A program made the translations under genes and the position numbers. The notes beneath the pieces are model-generated. The model was not told where the DNA came from. It ran no database searches and saw only the letters and a program-made list of their open reading frames with translations. From Paenibacillus wynnii (lineage in GTDB: Bacteria; Bacillota; Bacilli; Paenibacillales; Paenibacillaceae), in assembly GCF_000757885.1 (NCBI RefSeq), contig NZ_JQCR01000001.1, positions 124,001 through 188,000 on the forward strand: DNA of 64,000 bases, read 5' to 3'. Shown piece by piece: positions 1 to 9,340 of the stretch; positions within the stretch are counted from its first letter, which is position 1; each line of letters starts with the position of its first letter.

Positions 1-591
1 CAGAAGAATAATGAATATGGAACCTCGTCCGGCAGGCTGCCACAGCCATGCTGCAATAATTAGTCCTCCGGTGGCCCACCGCAACAGGATATAGGCTTTA
101 GAGGCAGCACTCGATAACATGGATAACTCCCGCCAGTGCCCATAGCTAGACAGCAGCTTAACACCAAACACAAGCAGTGCAGTTGCCCATAACAGCTTCG
201 GCGACCCTTCAGTTCGTATGTATAGAGGCCAAAGTGTGATTAATATGAACGCTAACCGCAGCGTTTTCCATACGATCCCCCTGACCCAAACAGAGACAAA
301 ATACTCTTGCATTCGGTGGCCCTGCGGAAGGAGGAATATGGTGTCAGGACTTTGTAGATAAGTCCTGAAGCTGCTATGAACAGCAGCAGGCAACAGCAGT
401 GCCAGCATAATCCAACGTATAGGAACATTTGCCGGAATATTGTTCAGCAAGGATGTATACCATGCTGAAAAGGCAATCACAACGAACAGAAACACCATCG
501 CTACACCGCTCTGAATAATATAACCTACATAAGGCAGTAAGCTTCCCATGAATCGGCCGCGCCGCTCCCGGAGCAGCTGCTTCAAGTTCAT
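1..591 (-). CDS. ecsB: ABC transporter permease EcsB, N-terminal part (runs off window)
   Basis: The frame is open from an ATG at 591 to the window edge, giving about 197 residues that begin MNLKQLLRERRGRF. The N-terminus is short and basic. It is followed by strongly hydrophobic segments (about residues 15-45 and 60-80, then further ones after residue 120), as expected of a polytopic permease. The start lies just after the ecsA stop, so the two genes are translationally coupled. EcsB is the membrane partner of the EcsA ATPase; the exported substrate is not settled, and in Bacillus the pair affects protein secretion and intramembrane proteolysis. The assignment rests mainly on the position beside EcsA and on the membrane profile. 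The C-terminal half lies outside the window. Confidence 0.75.
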   Translation of the reverse strand, partial: MNLKQLLRERRGRFMGSLLPYVGYIIQSGVAMVFLFVVIAFSAWYTSLLNNIPANVPIRWIMLALLLPAAVHSSFRTYLQSPDTIFLLPQGHRMQEYFVSVWVRGIVWKTLRLAFILITLWPLYIRTEGSPKLLWATALLVFGVKLLSSYGHWRELSMLSSAASKAYILLRWATGGLIIAAWLWQPAGRGSIFIILL

Positions 592-592
592 A

Positions 593-1339
593 TCATTTCC
601 CCCCCTGAACCAGCTCGTAGAACAGCTGCTCCAGCGATAAGCCGTGCTGTCCGGCTGCCGAAGCCATTTCCTTCAGGGTACCTTGGGCAATAATCTTCCC
701 TTGATGTAATACAATAAAGCGGTCGCAGTAATTCTCGATGGTTGAAAGAATGTGGGAGCTAAGTAAGATGGATGCTCCCCCCTTCTTCAACTCCATCATG
801 AAATCAAGCAAAGAACGAATACCCAGCGGGTCTAGACCCAGGAAAGGCTCGTCGATGACATACAACGCCGGGCGTGCAACGAAGGCACACATAATCATGA
901 CCTTCTGTTTCATCCCTTTGGATAGATGGGCCGACAGACTGTCCATCTTGTCTTCCATATGGAACAGAGCAGCCAAATGACTGCTGCGTGATTCATAATC
1001 ACTGCGTTCTACTCCGTAGGCACGGGCTGTAAATTCGATATGCTCGCGAACCGTCATTTCTTCGTAGAGCAAAGGGGATTCAGGTACAAAAGACAAGGCA
1101 CTGTGATACTGATTGGGATCAGCCTCCCGCGTCTTGCCTTGTACCGTTATCTCGCCCTTATGCGGTGACATTAATCCAAGAATATGCTTCATGGTCGTAC
1201 TCTTACCTGCTCCGTTTAAACCGATCAGCCCGATCATTTCCCCGGGCTGGACTTGAAGTGAAACATCGTGCAGTACAGGTCTATTCATACTGTAACCGCC
1301 GCTTAAGCCCGTAATTTGCAGTACGGGGGATGAACTCAT
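593..1339 (-). CDS. ecsA: ABC transporter ATP-binding protein EcsA
   Basis: A 248-residue ABC ATPase, the usual length for EcsA. Visible motifs are Walker A GLNGAGKST (about residues 42-50), the Q-loop region FVPESPLLYEE, the signature LSKGMKQK, Walker B ALYVIDEPFLGLD, and the switch histidine in LLSSHIL. It should energise the EcsB permease encoded directly downstream. The ATG overlaps the TGA of the upstream helicase gene (ATGA), so helicase, ecsA and ecsB probably form one transcript. Family membership is certain. The EcsA label follows from the sequence style and the adjacent EcsB-like permease. Confidence 0.88.
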   Translation of the reverse strand: MSSSPVLQITGLSGGYSMNRPVLHDVSLQVQPGEMIGLIGLNGAGKSTTMKHILGLMSPHKGEITVQGKTREADPNQYHSALSFVPESPLLYEEMTVREHIEFTARAYGVERSDYESRSSHLAALFHMEDKMDSLSAHLSKGMKQKVMIMCAFVARPALYVIDEPFLGLDPLGIRSLLDFMMELKKGGASILLSSHILSTIENYCDRFIVLHQGKIIAQGTLKEMASAAGQHGLSLEQLFYELVQGGK

Positions 1340-2838
1340 TGACCATCACCTCTTGGCGTTTTGTCTTTCAACCATTTTGGCGCACCTTTATTTTTACGGT
1401 CACGTTCACGATCCGCTTTGCTGCCCCGCACACTTCCCTGCGGTGCTGCTGTTCCGTTACGGGACTCCCTGCCAGGCACAGCACTTCGAGGCTGCTCCCG
1501 TGTAATCTCATTACCGGCTTGGTTATTTACATTTCCTTGACCTGTAGTTGTCGCTGGTCTTCTGCCTGCGCCTGCAATCGGTGCAGCACCTGCCACCCGG
1601 GCTTGCGGCTTATCGCTCCGTACAGCGGTATCCTCGCGGCGTGGAGCTTTGTTAGACTCTCTGGCCGGCCCGCTGTTGCTGCGATTGGAAGTACGTGCTT
1701 CATCGGATGACAATACTTTTCCGGCATACATTTCACGTTCTGTTAACTCAATATCCAGCTCCCGGGCAAATTTACGCATAATAAATGTCTGCTGCTCAGT
1801 AACAAGAGTTACGGATAAGCCCTTGCGTCCCATCCGACCTGTACGTCCTGCACGGTGCACATAGTGCTCGGAGTCAAAGGCGGGATCAAAGCTGACCACC
1901 AAAGATAAATTCTCAATGTCCAACCCTCTAGCAGCTACATCGCTTGCAACGAGTACACGGAATTTCCCATCACGGAACTTGGATAGTACATGGCTCCGTG
2001 TCACCTTGTCGGCATCGCCATACAAGGCGGCTGCAGTAAGTCCAAGATGTTCCAGCTTGGCTTTAATCTCTGCAATATCCTCTGTTGCATTTACGAACAC
2101 AATCGCCTTCTCCGGATTATAATGGCGAATGACACGTCGCAACATGTCTATCTTATTCCGTTCTTCAGCCACAACATAATGGTGCTCCAGACCTTGGGCC
2201 GTCATCACACCAGGATCGATCCCCACCTCGGCCGGATTTTTCATTTCCCGTGAAGCCAGTGCTTTCGTCTCTGGCCCGATCGTTGCCGACAACATGACTA
2301 ACTGACGGGTACGCAGTGCACTGCTGACAATCTTCGCTACTTCACCCGCACCGCTGAGCTGGAACATTTGATCCGCCTCATCAATTACAATGGTGGTAAC
2401 CTCATGCATTTTCAGCTTGCGAAGTCCAATTAACTCCCGGATTCGACCTGGGGTTCCTACTACGAGCTGAGGATGCTCACGCAGCTTATCGATCTGGCGT
2501 TTGATAGCTGCTCCACCAATCAATCCCATCACACCAATGCCGCGATGTGCGCCATAACGCTCCGCTTCGCGTAGAATCTGCATCGCAAGCTCCTGTGTCG
2601 GTGCCAGCACCACTTTCTGTACGATCCTTTTCTCAGGGTTAATATTCTGGAGAAGCGGGAGCAAGTAAGCCAGCGTCTTGCCAGTTCCCGTTTGTGAAGC
2701 GGCAATTACATCCCTGCCTGCAAGAAGCAGAGGGATCGTTTGCTCCTGCACTGGTGATGGGGCATTAATACCGAATTCGGACAACCTGGTTACAAAATCT
2801 TCCTCTATACCGATTGCCGCAAAAGAAACACTATTCAT
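1336..2838 (-). CDS. DEAD-box ATP-dependent RNA helicase
   Basis: A 500-residue DEAD-box helicase. The N-terminal RecA-like domain shows the Q motif (FGINAPSPVQEQTIP), motif I ASQTGTGKT, Ia PTQELA, TPGR, motif II DEAD and motif III SAT. The C-terminal domain shows motif V VASDVAARGLDI and motif VI HRAGRTGRMG. After about residue 375 comes a disordered, Arg/Gly/Pro/Asn-rich basic tail of roughly 125 residues, typical of RNA-binding extensions in CshA/CshB/DbpA-type enzymes. Likely roles are mRNA decay or ribosome assembly, and cold adaptation. The start has an AAGGATG-type ribosome site upstream. The 3' end overlaps ecsA by 4 bases. I cannot say which Csh subgroup it belongs to. Confidence 0.9.
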   Translation of the reverse strand: MNSVSFAAIGIEEDFVTRLSEFGINAPSPVQEQTIPLLLAGRDVIAASQTGTGKTLAYLLPLLQNINPEKRIVQKVVLAPTQELAMQILREAERYGAHRGIGVMGLIGGAAIKRQIDKLREHPQLVVGTPGRIRELIGLRKLKMHEVTTIVIDEADQMFQLSGAGEVAKIVSSALRTRQLVMLSATIGPETKALASREMKNPAEVGIDPGVMTAQGLEHHYVVAEERNKIDMLRRVIRHYNPEKAIVFVNATEDIAEIKAKLEHLGLTAAALYGDADKVTRSHVLSKFRDGKFRVLVASDVAARGLDIENLSLVVSFDPAFDSEHYVHRAGRTGRMGRKGLSVTLVTEQQTFIMRKFARELDIELTEREMYAGKVLSSDEARTSNRSNSGPARESNKAPRREDTAVRSDKPQARVAGAAPIAGAGRRPATTTGQGNVNNQAGNEITREQPRSAVPGRESRNGTAAPQGSVRGSKADRERDRKNKGAPKWLKDKTPRGDGQ

Positions 2839-2885
2839 ATTGTAATTTCATCCTTTTCGTTTGAGATAATATCCTCATTATATGC

Positions 2886-2916
2886 CAAAAAGGCCTCTCC
2901 ACCAAATGGAAGGCCC
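2886..2916 (-). terminator. Rho-independent terminator after SDR gene
   Basis: On the minus strand, GGCCTTCCA pairs with TGGAGAGGCC across a short TTTG loop and is followed by TTTTT. It sits between the stop of the SDR dehydrogenase gene and the start of the helicase gene, so it ends the cheX-SDR transcript. Confidence 0.75.
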
Positions 2917-2935
2917 GCTTACACGCTGATGCATT

Positions 2936-3721
2936 CTATTTCTTGTTCATTACATTATAGGTAAGCTTGTCTGCAAGGCGGGGAAAGAGCCCGTACAGGC
3001 GTATCCCAAAGGCCGCCAGCCCCGGTAGATCCATCTCTTCCTTGCTCTTCTCCATGGTCTTGATTATTTGCTCAGACACATGTTCCGGTGTCATCATCAT
3101 CTTGGCCACGTTCTTTACGTATGTACCTGTCGGATCGGCAATCTTGAAAAAGTCTGTAGCAATCGGGCCGGGATTAACGGCTGAGATTACAACTCCGCTC
3201 TTACGAAGCTCCTGGCGCAGCGCATTAGTGAAGCCGAGCACAGCATGTTTAGAGGCCGTATAAGCTACCGCTCTGCTGCTGCCAATCTTGCCCGCCATGG
3301 AGGCCACATTCACGATCTGTCCGCTTCCCCGCTCCAGCATATGAGGCACCACAGCCTTGGTACATCGAACAATCCCCATATAATTTACATCCATCATATC
3401 TTGGAATTCTTCAGAGGGCATTTCTGTGAAATCAGCGAATTTCCCGTAACCTGCATTATTCAACAAGATATCAATTCTGCCGTACGCATGCAAAATTTCT
3501 GCAAACGTCTCCTCAACCCTTGCAGAGTCTCTTACATCACAAGTATACATTCCGAACCTTCCCTGTATTCCAGACGCCGTTTCTTTAAGCTTGTCCTCAG
3601 AACGCGCTATCAGAATGGGAATTGCGCCTCGTTTGCTGAGCATTTGGGCTGTAATAGCCCCAATACCGCTGGAAGCTCCCGTTATAACAACAATCTTATC
3701 CTTCAGTCTCATGGAGTGCAA
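2936..3721 (-). CDS. SDR family NAD(P)-dependent oxidoreductase
   Basis: A classical short-chain dehydrogenase of 261 residues. The Rossmann motif TGASSGIGA is near residue 15, followed by NNAGYG and the catalytic Ser with YTASKHA (Tyr-x-x-x-Lys) near residues 148-163. The sequence resembles the DltE/YqjQ type of oxidoreductase; the substrate is unknown. The probable start is a TTG at 3721, placed 11 bases after AGGAG. The next in-frame ATG (3712) lacks a ribosome site at a usable distance. The cheX gene lies 24 bases upstream on the same strand, so the two are probably co-transcribed, although no functional link is obvious. Confidence 0.85.
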   Translation of the reverse strand: MHSMRLKDKIVVITGASSGIGAITAQMLSKRGAIPILIARSEDKLKETASGIQGRFGMYTCDVRDSARVEETFAEILHAYGRIDILLNNAGYGKFADFTEMPSEEFQDMMDVNYMGIVRCTKAVVPHMLERGSGQIVNVASMAGKIGSSRAVAYTASKHAVLGFTNALRQELRKSGVVISAVNPGPIATDFFKIADPTGTYVKNVAKMMMTPEHVSEQIIKTMEKSKEEMDLPGLAAFGIRLYGLFPRLADKLTYNVMNKK

Positions 3722-3745
3722 TTCGGTTTCAACTCCTAATGCTTA

Positions 3746-4201
3746 TTAAGCGATCACTACCTGAATATCCAGTTCTCCAATTCCATCCATTAATAACGGG
3801 ATGCTAAGGGCTCTGCGTGGCATAAATGTCATGCTCTCCGACTTCATTAGCTTGGGAGGTGTAATATCGACCATTACTCCCTGATTCGACAAAATCGTGC
3901 TGGCATTTCCGCTAATCATGTTGCCCAGCTCCGAAATTGCACTCTTGCCCATTTCATCCATCTCAGTGATAACGTAGCCGCCCATCATAGCAGATACCAT
4001 TCGGAGAGCAACCGCTTCTGCGATTCCGAATATAATATTTCCGCTCAGCTGCCCCGTCATCCCTACTTGGATCCATATATGATTATCGATCAGCTCGATC
4101 TCTTTAATTCCCAAACTGCCGGTGGACGGTGAGACTTGAATCACCTGTTCAATTACAATACGTGCAGATTCTAAAAATGGGTTAATTACTTCTGCCTTCA
4201 T
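3746..4201 (-). CDS. cheX: CheX-type chemotaxis phosphatase
   Basis: A 151-residue CheX/CheC-family protein. It carries the family pattern ELGNMISGNAST (E-x-x-N), where the acidic and amide side chains position water for dephosphorylation of CheY-P. A related stretch, MDEMGKSAISE, comes just before. It has a single E-x-x-N motif and the compact one-domain size expected for CheX rather than CheC. It should act in the cytoplasm to reset the flagellar response. No other chemotaxis gene lies nearby, which is common for cheX. GGAGG stands 13 bases before the ATG. Confidence 0.85.
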   Translation of the reverse strand: MKAEVINPFLESARIVIEQVIQVSPSTGSLGIKEIELIDNHIWIQVGMTGQLSGNIIFGIAEAVALRMVSAMMGGYVITEMDEMGKSAISELGNMISGNASTILSNQGVMVDITPPKLMKSESMTFMPRRALSIPLLMDGIGELDIQVVIA

Positions 4202-4456
4202 ATAAAGTGCTGTCCCTCCTTTACCGGGCTTTAGTCATACACCAAAAGTCCCAAGCAATATGATTTATTATACTTCATATATCGGCACAATTCACCAAAA
4301 ATGAATGGTTATGTAGAAGGAATTATTAAGACATTTTTCTAAGCAAGATTGCTCTGTCGTGGGTAATCTCCTATAATTTAATATAATGCCCACATTGAGC
4401 GTAATATATAGTAAGAAGCGGCTGTGATAGGTGACCTGACTTAAGGGAGGTATTTC

Positions 4457-5359
4457 ATGAACATCAGCCAATTAGAGACACTCATTACAATCTCCAAAAC
4501 GATGAGCTTCCGAAAAGCAGGAGAACTGCTTAACTTGACTCAGCCGGCAGTTTCTGCCCAGATCAAGAGTTTAGAGGAAGAATTCAAAACACAGCTCGTG
4601 GACCGAAACCAGCCTGTTACACTAACTGACAGGGGCCAAGTTTTTCTGGAACATGCTGAACAAATAGTTAGTATTGTCAATGAACTTAAGCATCGGCTTG
4701 CCGACCTGGAGGACACCCCACAAGGACATATTGTTCTCGGTACAACTACTTCTATTGCCATCCAAATCCTGCCGCGTATCCTTTCCTATTTTCAAGACCA
4801 GTTCCCCCACATCAAGACATCCATACAGTCGATGTCATCCTCACAAATTTATCAGTATGTGGAAAATGGGCTTGTAGATGTCGGTATCGGATATTTGATT
4901 GGACGAAGTCCGGGTATGAGCACATCTACCCTGTATTATGATACATTCGAACTGGTTGTTTCCCCTCGTCATCCCCTGGCTAAATTAAGATCTGCCGGAG
5001 TGGAGGCACTAGGGAACACCCCGCTGATCCTGCTCTCAAAAGATACAGTCGGACGCAGATTCGCGGAAGAAGTGTTTGCCAAGCACGGCATACAGCCGCA
5101 AGTGATTATGGAGCTTACGAGCAGTGAAGAAGTAAAGCGTATGGTGGAGCTGGATCTTGGTGCCGCAATCATTTCGAAGCAATCAGTAACCGCTGAAGTT
5201 AGATTGGGCACACTAAAAATCGTTCCCATTATCGAGCTGGAGGTTACCCATCCGGTAGGTGTTATTACGAAATCCGGCAAGTATGTTAACTCCGCCATGA
5301 GACAATTTCTTAGCGATTTGAAGGGCATGCCCGAAACTCAGTTTATAGGCTCAGAATAA
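4457..5359 (+). CDS. LysR family transcriptional regulator
   Basis: A 300-residue LysR regulator. The N-terminal winged helix-turn-helix occupies residues 1-60 (SFRKAGELLNLTQPAVSAQIKSLE), followed by a linker helix and a periplasmic-binding-protein-like effector domain (about 90-295). GGGAGG precedes the ATG. It reads in the same direction as the PHP phosphatase 19 bases downstream, so the two may be one unit. The effector is unknown. CysL/YwfK-type regulators have this organisation, but the sequence does not allow a specific call. Confidence 0.9.
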   Translation: MNISQLETLITISKTMSFRKAGELLNLTQPAVSAQIKSLEEEFKTQLVDRNQPVTLTDRGQVFLEHAEQIVSIVNELKHRLADLEDTPQGHIVLGTTTSIAIQILPRILSYFQDQFPHIKTSIQSMSSSQIYQYVENGLVDVGIGYLIGRSPGMSTSTLYYDTFELVVSPRHPLAKLRSAGVEALGNTPLILLSKDTVGRRFAEEVFAKHGIQPQVIMELTSSEEVKRMVELDLGAAIISKQSVTAEVRLGTLKIVPIIELEVTHPVGVITKSGKYVNSAMRQFLSDLKGMPETQFIGSE

Positions 5360-5378
5360 AAGAGGAGATGTCACAGCC

Positions 5379-6188
5379 ATGAAATTCGACCTGCATACAC
5401 ATCATTTCCGCTGCGGCCATGCGGACGGGAATATTCGGGACTATATTGAAGCCGGAATAAAAGCCGGCTTGGGAGTCATCGGTATATCGGATCACACTCC
5501 TTACTTTGCCCATCCGGTAGAACAAGCTTTTCCGCAAATCGCTATGGGCAAATCAGAGCTCGAAGCTTATGTGAACGAGGTTCTCTCCTTAAAAAAAGAA
5601 TATGCCGGAGTAATTGACGTTCTGCTGGGCATCGAATCAGACTTTTTTCCCGAGAGTGCCCCGTTATATCAGAAAACCCTAGAGGCCTATCCTTTTGATT
5701 ATGTAATTGGATCTGTTCATAATCTGGGTGGTGTCAGTATTTTCAATAAGGGACGTTGGAAAAAACTGGGATCAATAGAACAAATGGATGTCAAAACCGA
5801 GTACTATCATCTAATTTCCCAATCCGCAAAAAGTGGCATGTTCCAAATTCTTGGTCATATTGATGCCATGAAAGGAAATTACCCTGCATTCGCCGATATT
5901 CAGGTTCCGGCCGATGTAGATGAATGCCTGCGCACCATTGCGGACTGCGGCATTGCCATCGAGATTAATACTTCCGGCAAAACAAAGCTAAGCGGCGGCT
6001 GGTATCCGTCCGATGCCATTTTGGAGCGTGCCCTGCATTTTGGAGTGGACGTTACGTTTGGTTCCGATGCTCATAAACCTTCAAGGGTGGCGGATGAACT
6101 GGACGCGGTGGCCAAGCGCTTGAAAGAAATTGGATTTACCCAATGGGTGTACTATAAACAGCGTAAGAAAGTAATCGTAGCGCTATAA
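5379..6188 (+). CDS. PHP-domain phosphoesterase, histidinol-phosphatase type
   Basis: A 269-residue PHP protein of the HisK/HisJ histidinol-phosphatase group. The metal-binding signature HTHHFRCGHADG is at residues 6-17, with further metal ligands in SDHTPYF, GIESDFF, GSVHNL and the C-terminal GSDAHKP. Histidinol-phosphatase performs the penultimate dephosphorylation of histidine synthesis. No other his gene is present here, so another phosphomonoester substrate is possible. A GAGGAG ribosome site precedes the ATG, and the gene follows the LysR gene closely. A strong hairpin follows the stop. Confidence 0.85.
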   Translation: MKFDLHTHHFRCGHADGNIRDYIEAGIKAGLGVIGISDHTPYFAHPVEQAFPQIAMGKSELEAYVNEVLSLKKEYAGVIDVLLGIESDFFPESAPLYQKTLEAYPFDYVIGSVHNLGGVSIFNKGRWKKLGSIEQMDVKTEYYHLISQSAKSGMFQILGHIDAMKGNYPAFADIQVPADVDECLRTIADCGIAIEINTSGKTKLSGGWYPSDAILERALHFGVDVTFGSDAHKPSRVADELDAVAKRLKEIGFTQWVYYKQRKKVIVAL

Positions 6189-6207
6189 GAATTTGGACAA
6201 AAAAAAT

Positions 6208-6227
6208 GGACCCGAAGATTCGGGTCC
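6208..6227. terminator. Bidirectional terminator hairpin
   Basis: GGACCCGAA and TTCGGGTCC form a perfect 9-bp stem around a GA loop. The A-run on the left side gives the minus-strand transcript (GNAT gene) a TTTTTTTT tail. It also lies 20 bases after the stop of the PHP gene, so it can separate both converging genes. Confidence 0.75.
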
Positions 6228-6306
6228 CAAAACAATATATATTTTTAAAAGGGGGTCATGTACTTAGTTTAACCGGACACTGTTAGAGTTTGATAACGGC
6301 ATTATT

Positions 6307-6846
6307 TCATTTGTGTAACAATCTGAAAACATTAATACAATCTCTCTCTGATCCCACGTTAGGAATAACCCGCTCCAGCAGCATTCCATTCTTCAGCATA
6401 ACCCTTGCCGATCTGCTATTGCTCTCACGACAGCGGCCTTCCACCTCTGTAATTCCCAATTCATAAAAGCTGTAATTCAGCAATAATCTTACCGCTTCCG
6501 TTGCAAATCCCCGGCCCCACCACACTGGATCCAATAAATAGCCCAATATCGCTGAACCGTTTCGGCGATTCCAGCACTGCAAAGAAACCGTACCAATTAA
6601 CTCCGAGTCTCCGCTGCGGTAGATGCCTGCATGCAATGCACAAGGGTCATAAGCAAGCAGCATCCGATTCATTAATTTTTCCATAGATGCATTCTGCAAT
6701 CCATCGCCGCGCATGACAATATGTGTCCGTAATTCAGGTTGGGAGAGCAGAGACCGCAGAGTACCAGCATCCTCTTGCAGCATAGGCTTCAATTCAACTG
6801 CTGTTCCGTTCTGTCTATGGAACTGAATGGCCTCATAGGTACTCAT
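6307..6846 (-). CDS. GNAT family N-acetyltransferase
   Basis: A GNAT acetyltransferase of about 179 residues, RimJ/RimL-like. Motif A is seen as LDPVWWGRGFATEAVRLLLNY and a second element as ESNSRSARVMLKNGM. It transfers acetyl from acetyl-CoA to an amine, possibly a protein N-terminus or an antibiotic; the substrate is unknown. I chose the ATG at 6846 because GGGGAGTGAGGA stands directly before it. A longer reading frame to 6909 exists but would overlap the upstream phosphoesterase gene and has no ribosome site. Confidence 0.82.
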   Translation of the reverse strand: MSTYEAIQFHRQNGTAVELKPMLQEDAGTLRSLLSQPELRTHIVMRGDGLQNASMEKLMNRMLLAYDPCALHAGIYRSGDSELIGTVSLQCWNRRNGSAILGYLLDPVWWGRGFATEAVRLLLNYSFYELGITEVEGRCRESNSRSARVMLKNGMLLERVIPNVGSERDCINVFRLLHK

Positions 6847-6866
6847 ATTCCTCACTCCCCTCTCCC

Positions 6867-7799
6867 TTAAGATCGCCGCAGGGTAAACACGGTAAGCTCC
6901 GGTCGACACAGCAGCCTAAATGGCATATACGTCTCCCCAAAGCCCCGATTCACATATACAGGCATTTTTTTAGCTTCTGTATAATACAGCCCAGCTATGT
7001 ATTTTTGCGAACCATATGGAGTAAACAGCGCGCCTAAGAGCGGCAGACGAATCTGACCACCGTGACTGTGCCCAGATAGCTGAAGGTTGAAAGGATAAGC
7101 CTCAGCTGTATCTGCATAATCCGGCTCATGCATTAATAATACCGTGAAGGTTCCCTCCGGGATGTTCTTCACAGCAGCCTGAGGATCAGGCTTACCGTGC
7201 AATAGATCTTCCAATCCGGCCACAGCAATGACTTCGTTCCCCCGCTTAATCAGGGAAGATTCATTCCTCAGAAGACGAAAGCCTGCTTCTTTGAACAATC
7301 GGGCCAATTGATCCGTATGTTTGTAATCATGATTGCCAAAGATAGCGAACTTGCCCAATGGAGCGGATAGGCGTGCGAGGACAGGTACAGCTGCTATAAG
7401 ATCACTTGATTCACTGTCCACAATGTCCCCCGTAAAGCAGATTAGATCGGGAGTTTCTTTCTCTATATCTGCAACCAAGGCGGATAAATCATCGGCATCC
7501 TTGTTAAAGCCCAGATGAGTATCACTGAAATGAACAACCTTAATACCGTTAAAAGCAGCGGGCAGATCATTCAACATGAGATCCAGCCTTGTGATTTCGA
7601 CCCAATTCGGCTCAGCCTTCCACGCATAACCTCCTGTCATCAAACCAGCGCCGATTAGGGCTGCAATCCCCCGTCCAAGGAACTTCCTCCTAGATATTTT
7701 AGTATCTTTAAACCTCGGCAAACTCGGATCTGCCTTACTGTGGCTAGAGCCCGGTTCAGCCCCCTTCGTCGAAGAAACCCCCGGTGTTATTTTATTCAT
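6867..7799 (-). CDS. Tat-exported calcineurin-like metallophosphoesterase (YkuE-like)
   Basis: A 310-residue protein with a long polar N-terminus, a twin-arginine motif (SRRKFLG, about residues 36-42) and a hydrophobic stretch, so it is probably exported by the Tat pathway. The metallophosphoesterase motifs follow in order: D-x-H (SDTHLG), GD-x-x-D (TGDIVD), GNHD, and GHSHGGQ near the C-terminus. It resembles Bacillus YkuE. AAGGAG precedes the ATG. The gene ends 20 bases before the GNAT start, so the two are probably co-transcribed. Confidence 0.87.
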   Translation of the reverse strand: MNKITPGVSSTKGAEPGSSHSKADPSLPRFKDTKISRRKFLGRGIAALIGAGLMTGGYAWKAEPNWVEITRLDLMLNDLPAAFNGIKVVHFSDTHLGFNKDADDLSALVADIEKETPDLICFTGDIVDSESSDLIAAVPVLARLSAPLGKFAIFGNHDYKHTDQLARLFKEAGFRLLRNESSLIKRGNEVIAVAGLEDLLHGKPDPQAAVKNIPEGTFTVLLMHEPDYADTAEAYPFNLQLSGHSHGGQIRLPLLGALFTPYGSQKYIAGLYYTEAKKMPVYVNRGFGETYMPFRLLCRPELTVFTLRRS

Positions 7800-7832
7800 A
7801 GGGCGATTCTCCTTCCTTGCTGCACGATCGCT

Positions 7833-8519
7833 TTAATTATGTTGTTTATCTTCTGAATCTTTATTTGTAACGTGGACGTCTACCTCTAACTCCGAATCAA
7901 TTTCAGCGTCTGTAGCGGCTCCTAGGATTTTACGAAATATACCCAACATGGATAAGGCGTAAGCTACCGTAATAAAACTGAAGGAAATCTGCATGATGAC
8001 CACAAGTCGCGAGGTATTATCAACGGGGGCAATATCTCCGAATCCAACCGTAGTAAAAGTTGCCACACTGAAATACAGAAACGTTATAAACTGACTGAGC
8101 AAATCCCGACCTATCCCTTCACCCTGAAAAGAAGTCTGACCGAACAGCTTGTATATCGATGTATAGACAACGGTAAAAAAAATAACACAACTCATTGTAG
8201 CGATGCTTATCCGGGACAAAGTCTGATGCAGCTTCACTTCTTTGCTGTTGGATTCCTTAATTTCGTTAAAAATAAATAAGATATAAAACAGTACAGAGGC
8301 TAAACAGAACAACAAAATCAATCCTCGCATGCCGCCATTACCGGGTACTATTGACCCCCAATCAATCCAATTCAGTAAATCTTCCACTGATATTAGGACA
8401 TAGATTAGAATCGGTGTCAGGAGAACCCGCTTGTTGAGCCATCTCAGTTCCATACGATAAAAGGAGTATGCAAACAGCAGCAACACCGTAATATTGATTG
8501 TCCAAACCCACCAAGTCAC
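7833..8519 (-). CDS. Two-pore-loop type potassium channel protein
   Basis: A 228-residue membrane protein. Three or four hydrophobic segments fill the first 115 residues. They are followed by a pore helix and the selectivity filter FTTVGFGDIAP (about residues 157-167), then an inner helix and a short acidic cytoplasmic tail. The filter is diagnostic of a K+ channel. No RCK or nucleotide-binding domain is attached. The start is GTG (8519), with AGGGGTGAG upstream. The role is passive K+ flux and membrane potential control. The next gene downstream is the phosphoesterase, 33 bases away. Confidence 0.87.
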   Translation of the reverse strand: MTWWVWTINITVLLLFAYSFYRMELRWLNKRVLLTPILIYVLISVEDLLNWIDWGSIVPGNGGMRGLILLFCLASVLFYILFIFNEIKESNSKEVKLHQTLSRISIATMSCVIFFTVVYTSIYKLFGQTSFQGEGIGRDLLSQFITFLYFSVATFTTVGFGDIAPVDNTSRLVVIMQISFSFITVAYALSMLGIFRKILGAATDAEIDSELEVDVHVTNKDSEDKQHN

Positions 8520-8545
8520 GGTCTCACCCCTGTTCTATGCATGAA

Positions 8546-9340
8546 CTACACATTACCTTCGGTATCCGTTATAACAATGGTGAATTCCTGCTGCGGTGTA
8601 TCGCGGTAAGCACGGGCAATCCCCTTGGCTTCAACTTCAGCCTTTGGCATCCTGCGCAACGGAAGAACTACTTCGAAGGACTCGGTGAACGGGAAGGGGT
8701 TCAGCTTCAGTGTGTGCTTATCCTTCCACTCTGCCGTGATCACACACCCCTCTGTAAACCCAAAATCCTCACTTCCTGAAAAGCCGTCCTTCCACCAGGG
8801 ATGCTCCTCAGATTTGGGGGATCCCGGTTCATTCAAGGCCATATATAAGGACAGATCATCGCAAAATTGCAGCAGCCGGGTGTCATAAAAGAGCTCTGCC
8901 TCACCAATAGGAGCTGACTGCTCCAATTCACGGCGGATGCGTGTCCTACGTTCCTCTTCCTGCTCCAGATATTCGGTAAGCTCAGGATTGTCTTCACCGG
9001 ACACTTCGATCAGCCGTTCAAAGTGCAAGCTGCAAAGTAATGCCCCATAAGGTGTATCCGACTCAATTTCATCCAGTCCTTTAGTATAGAAGGTCAGCTT
9101 CGGCACAACGGGGAAATCAATGAAGGTGTAAGGCGCTCGCTCGGCATCATTCCAAAAAGGGGTCTCATCCAAATCGATCCAGCCGCGATCATGGTTGCTT
9201 ACCGCTCTCAGCACCTCCGCACGGCGTGCCGGTTCAGGCACTTGCTCTGAGCGGAACCGCTTTGCGAGCTCTCCCGACAGCAGTCCGTGATCATGCTGTT
9301 TAATCATAACAAACGTCCCATCATGCTCCCGACATATCAC
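8546..9340 (-). CDS. DUF3891 family protein
   Basis: A 264-residue soluble protein. It has the conserved N-terminal pattern of DUF3891 (IKQHDHGLLSGELA, then SNHDRGWIDLDETPFW), with His-Asp pairs that suggest a metal-dependent HD-like fold. The function is unknown. The start is GTG (9340), 8 bases after GGGAGG. The K+ channel gene follows 26 bases downstream. Confidence 0.8.
   Translation of the reverse strand: MICREHDGTFVMIKQHDHGLLSGELAKRFRSEQVPEPARRAEVLRAVSNHDRGWIDLDETPFWNDAERAPYTFIDFPVVPKLTFYTKGLDEIESDTPYGALLCSLHFERLIEVSGEDNPELTEYLEQEEERRTRIRRELEQSAPIGEAELFYDTRLLQFCDDLSLYMALNEPGSPKSEEHPWWKDGFSGSEDFGFTEGCVITAEWKDKHTLKLNPFPFTESFEVVLPLRRMPKAEVEAKGIARAYRDTPQQEFTIVITDTEGNV

Noticed and set aside
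3245-3739. 164-codon open frame on the plus strand
   Set aside because: It lies opposite the SDR dehydrogenase gene, has no ribosome site and no recognisable protein features.
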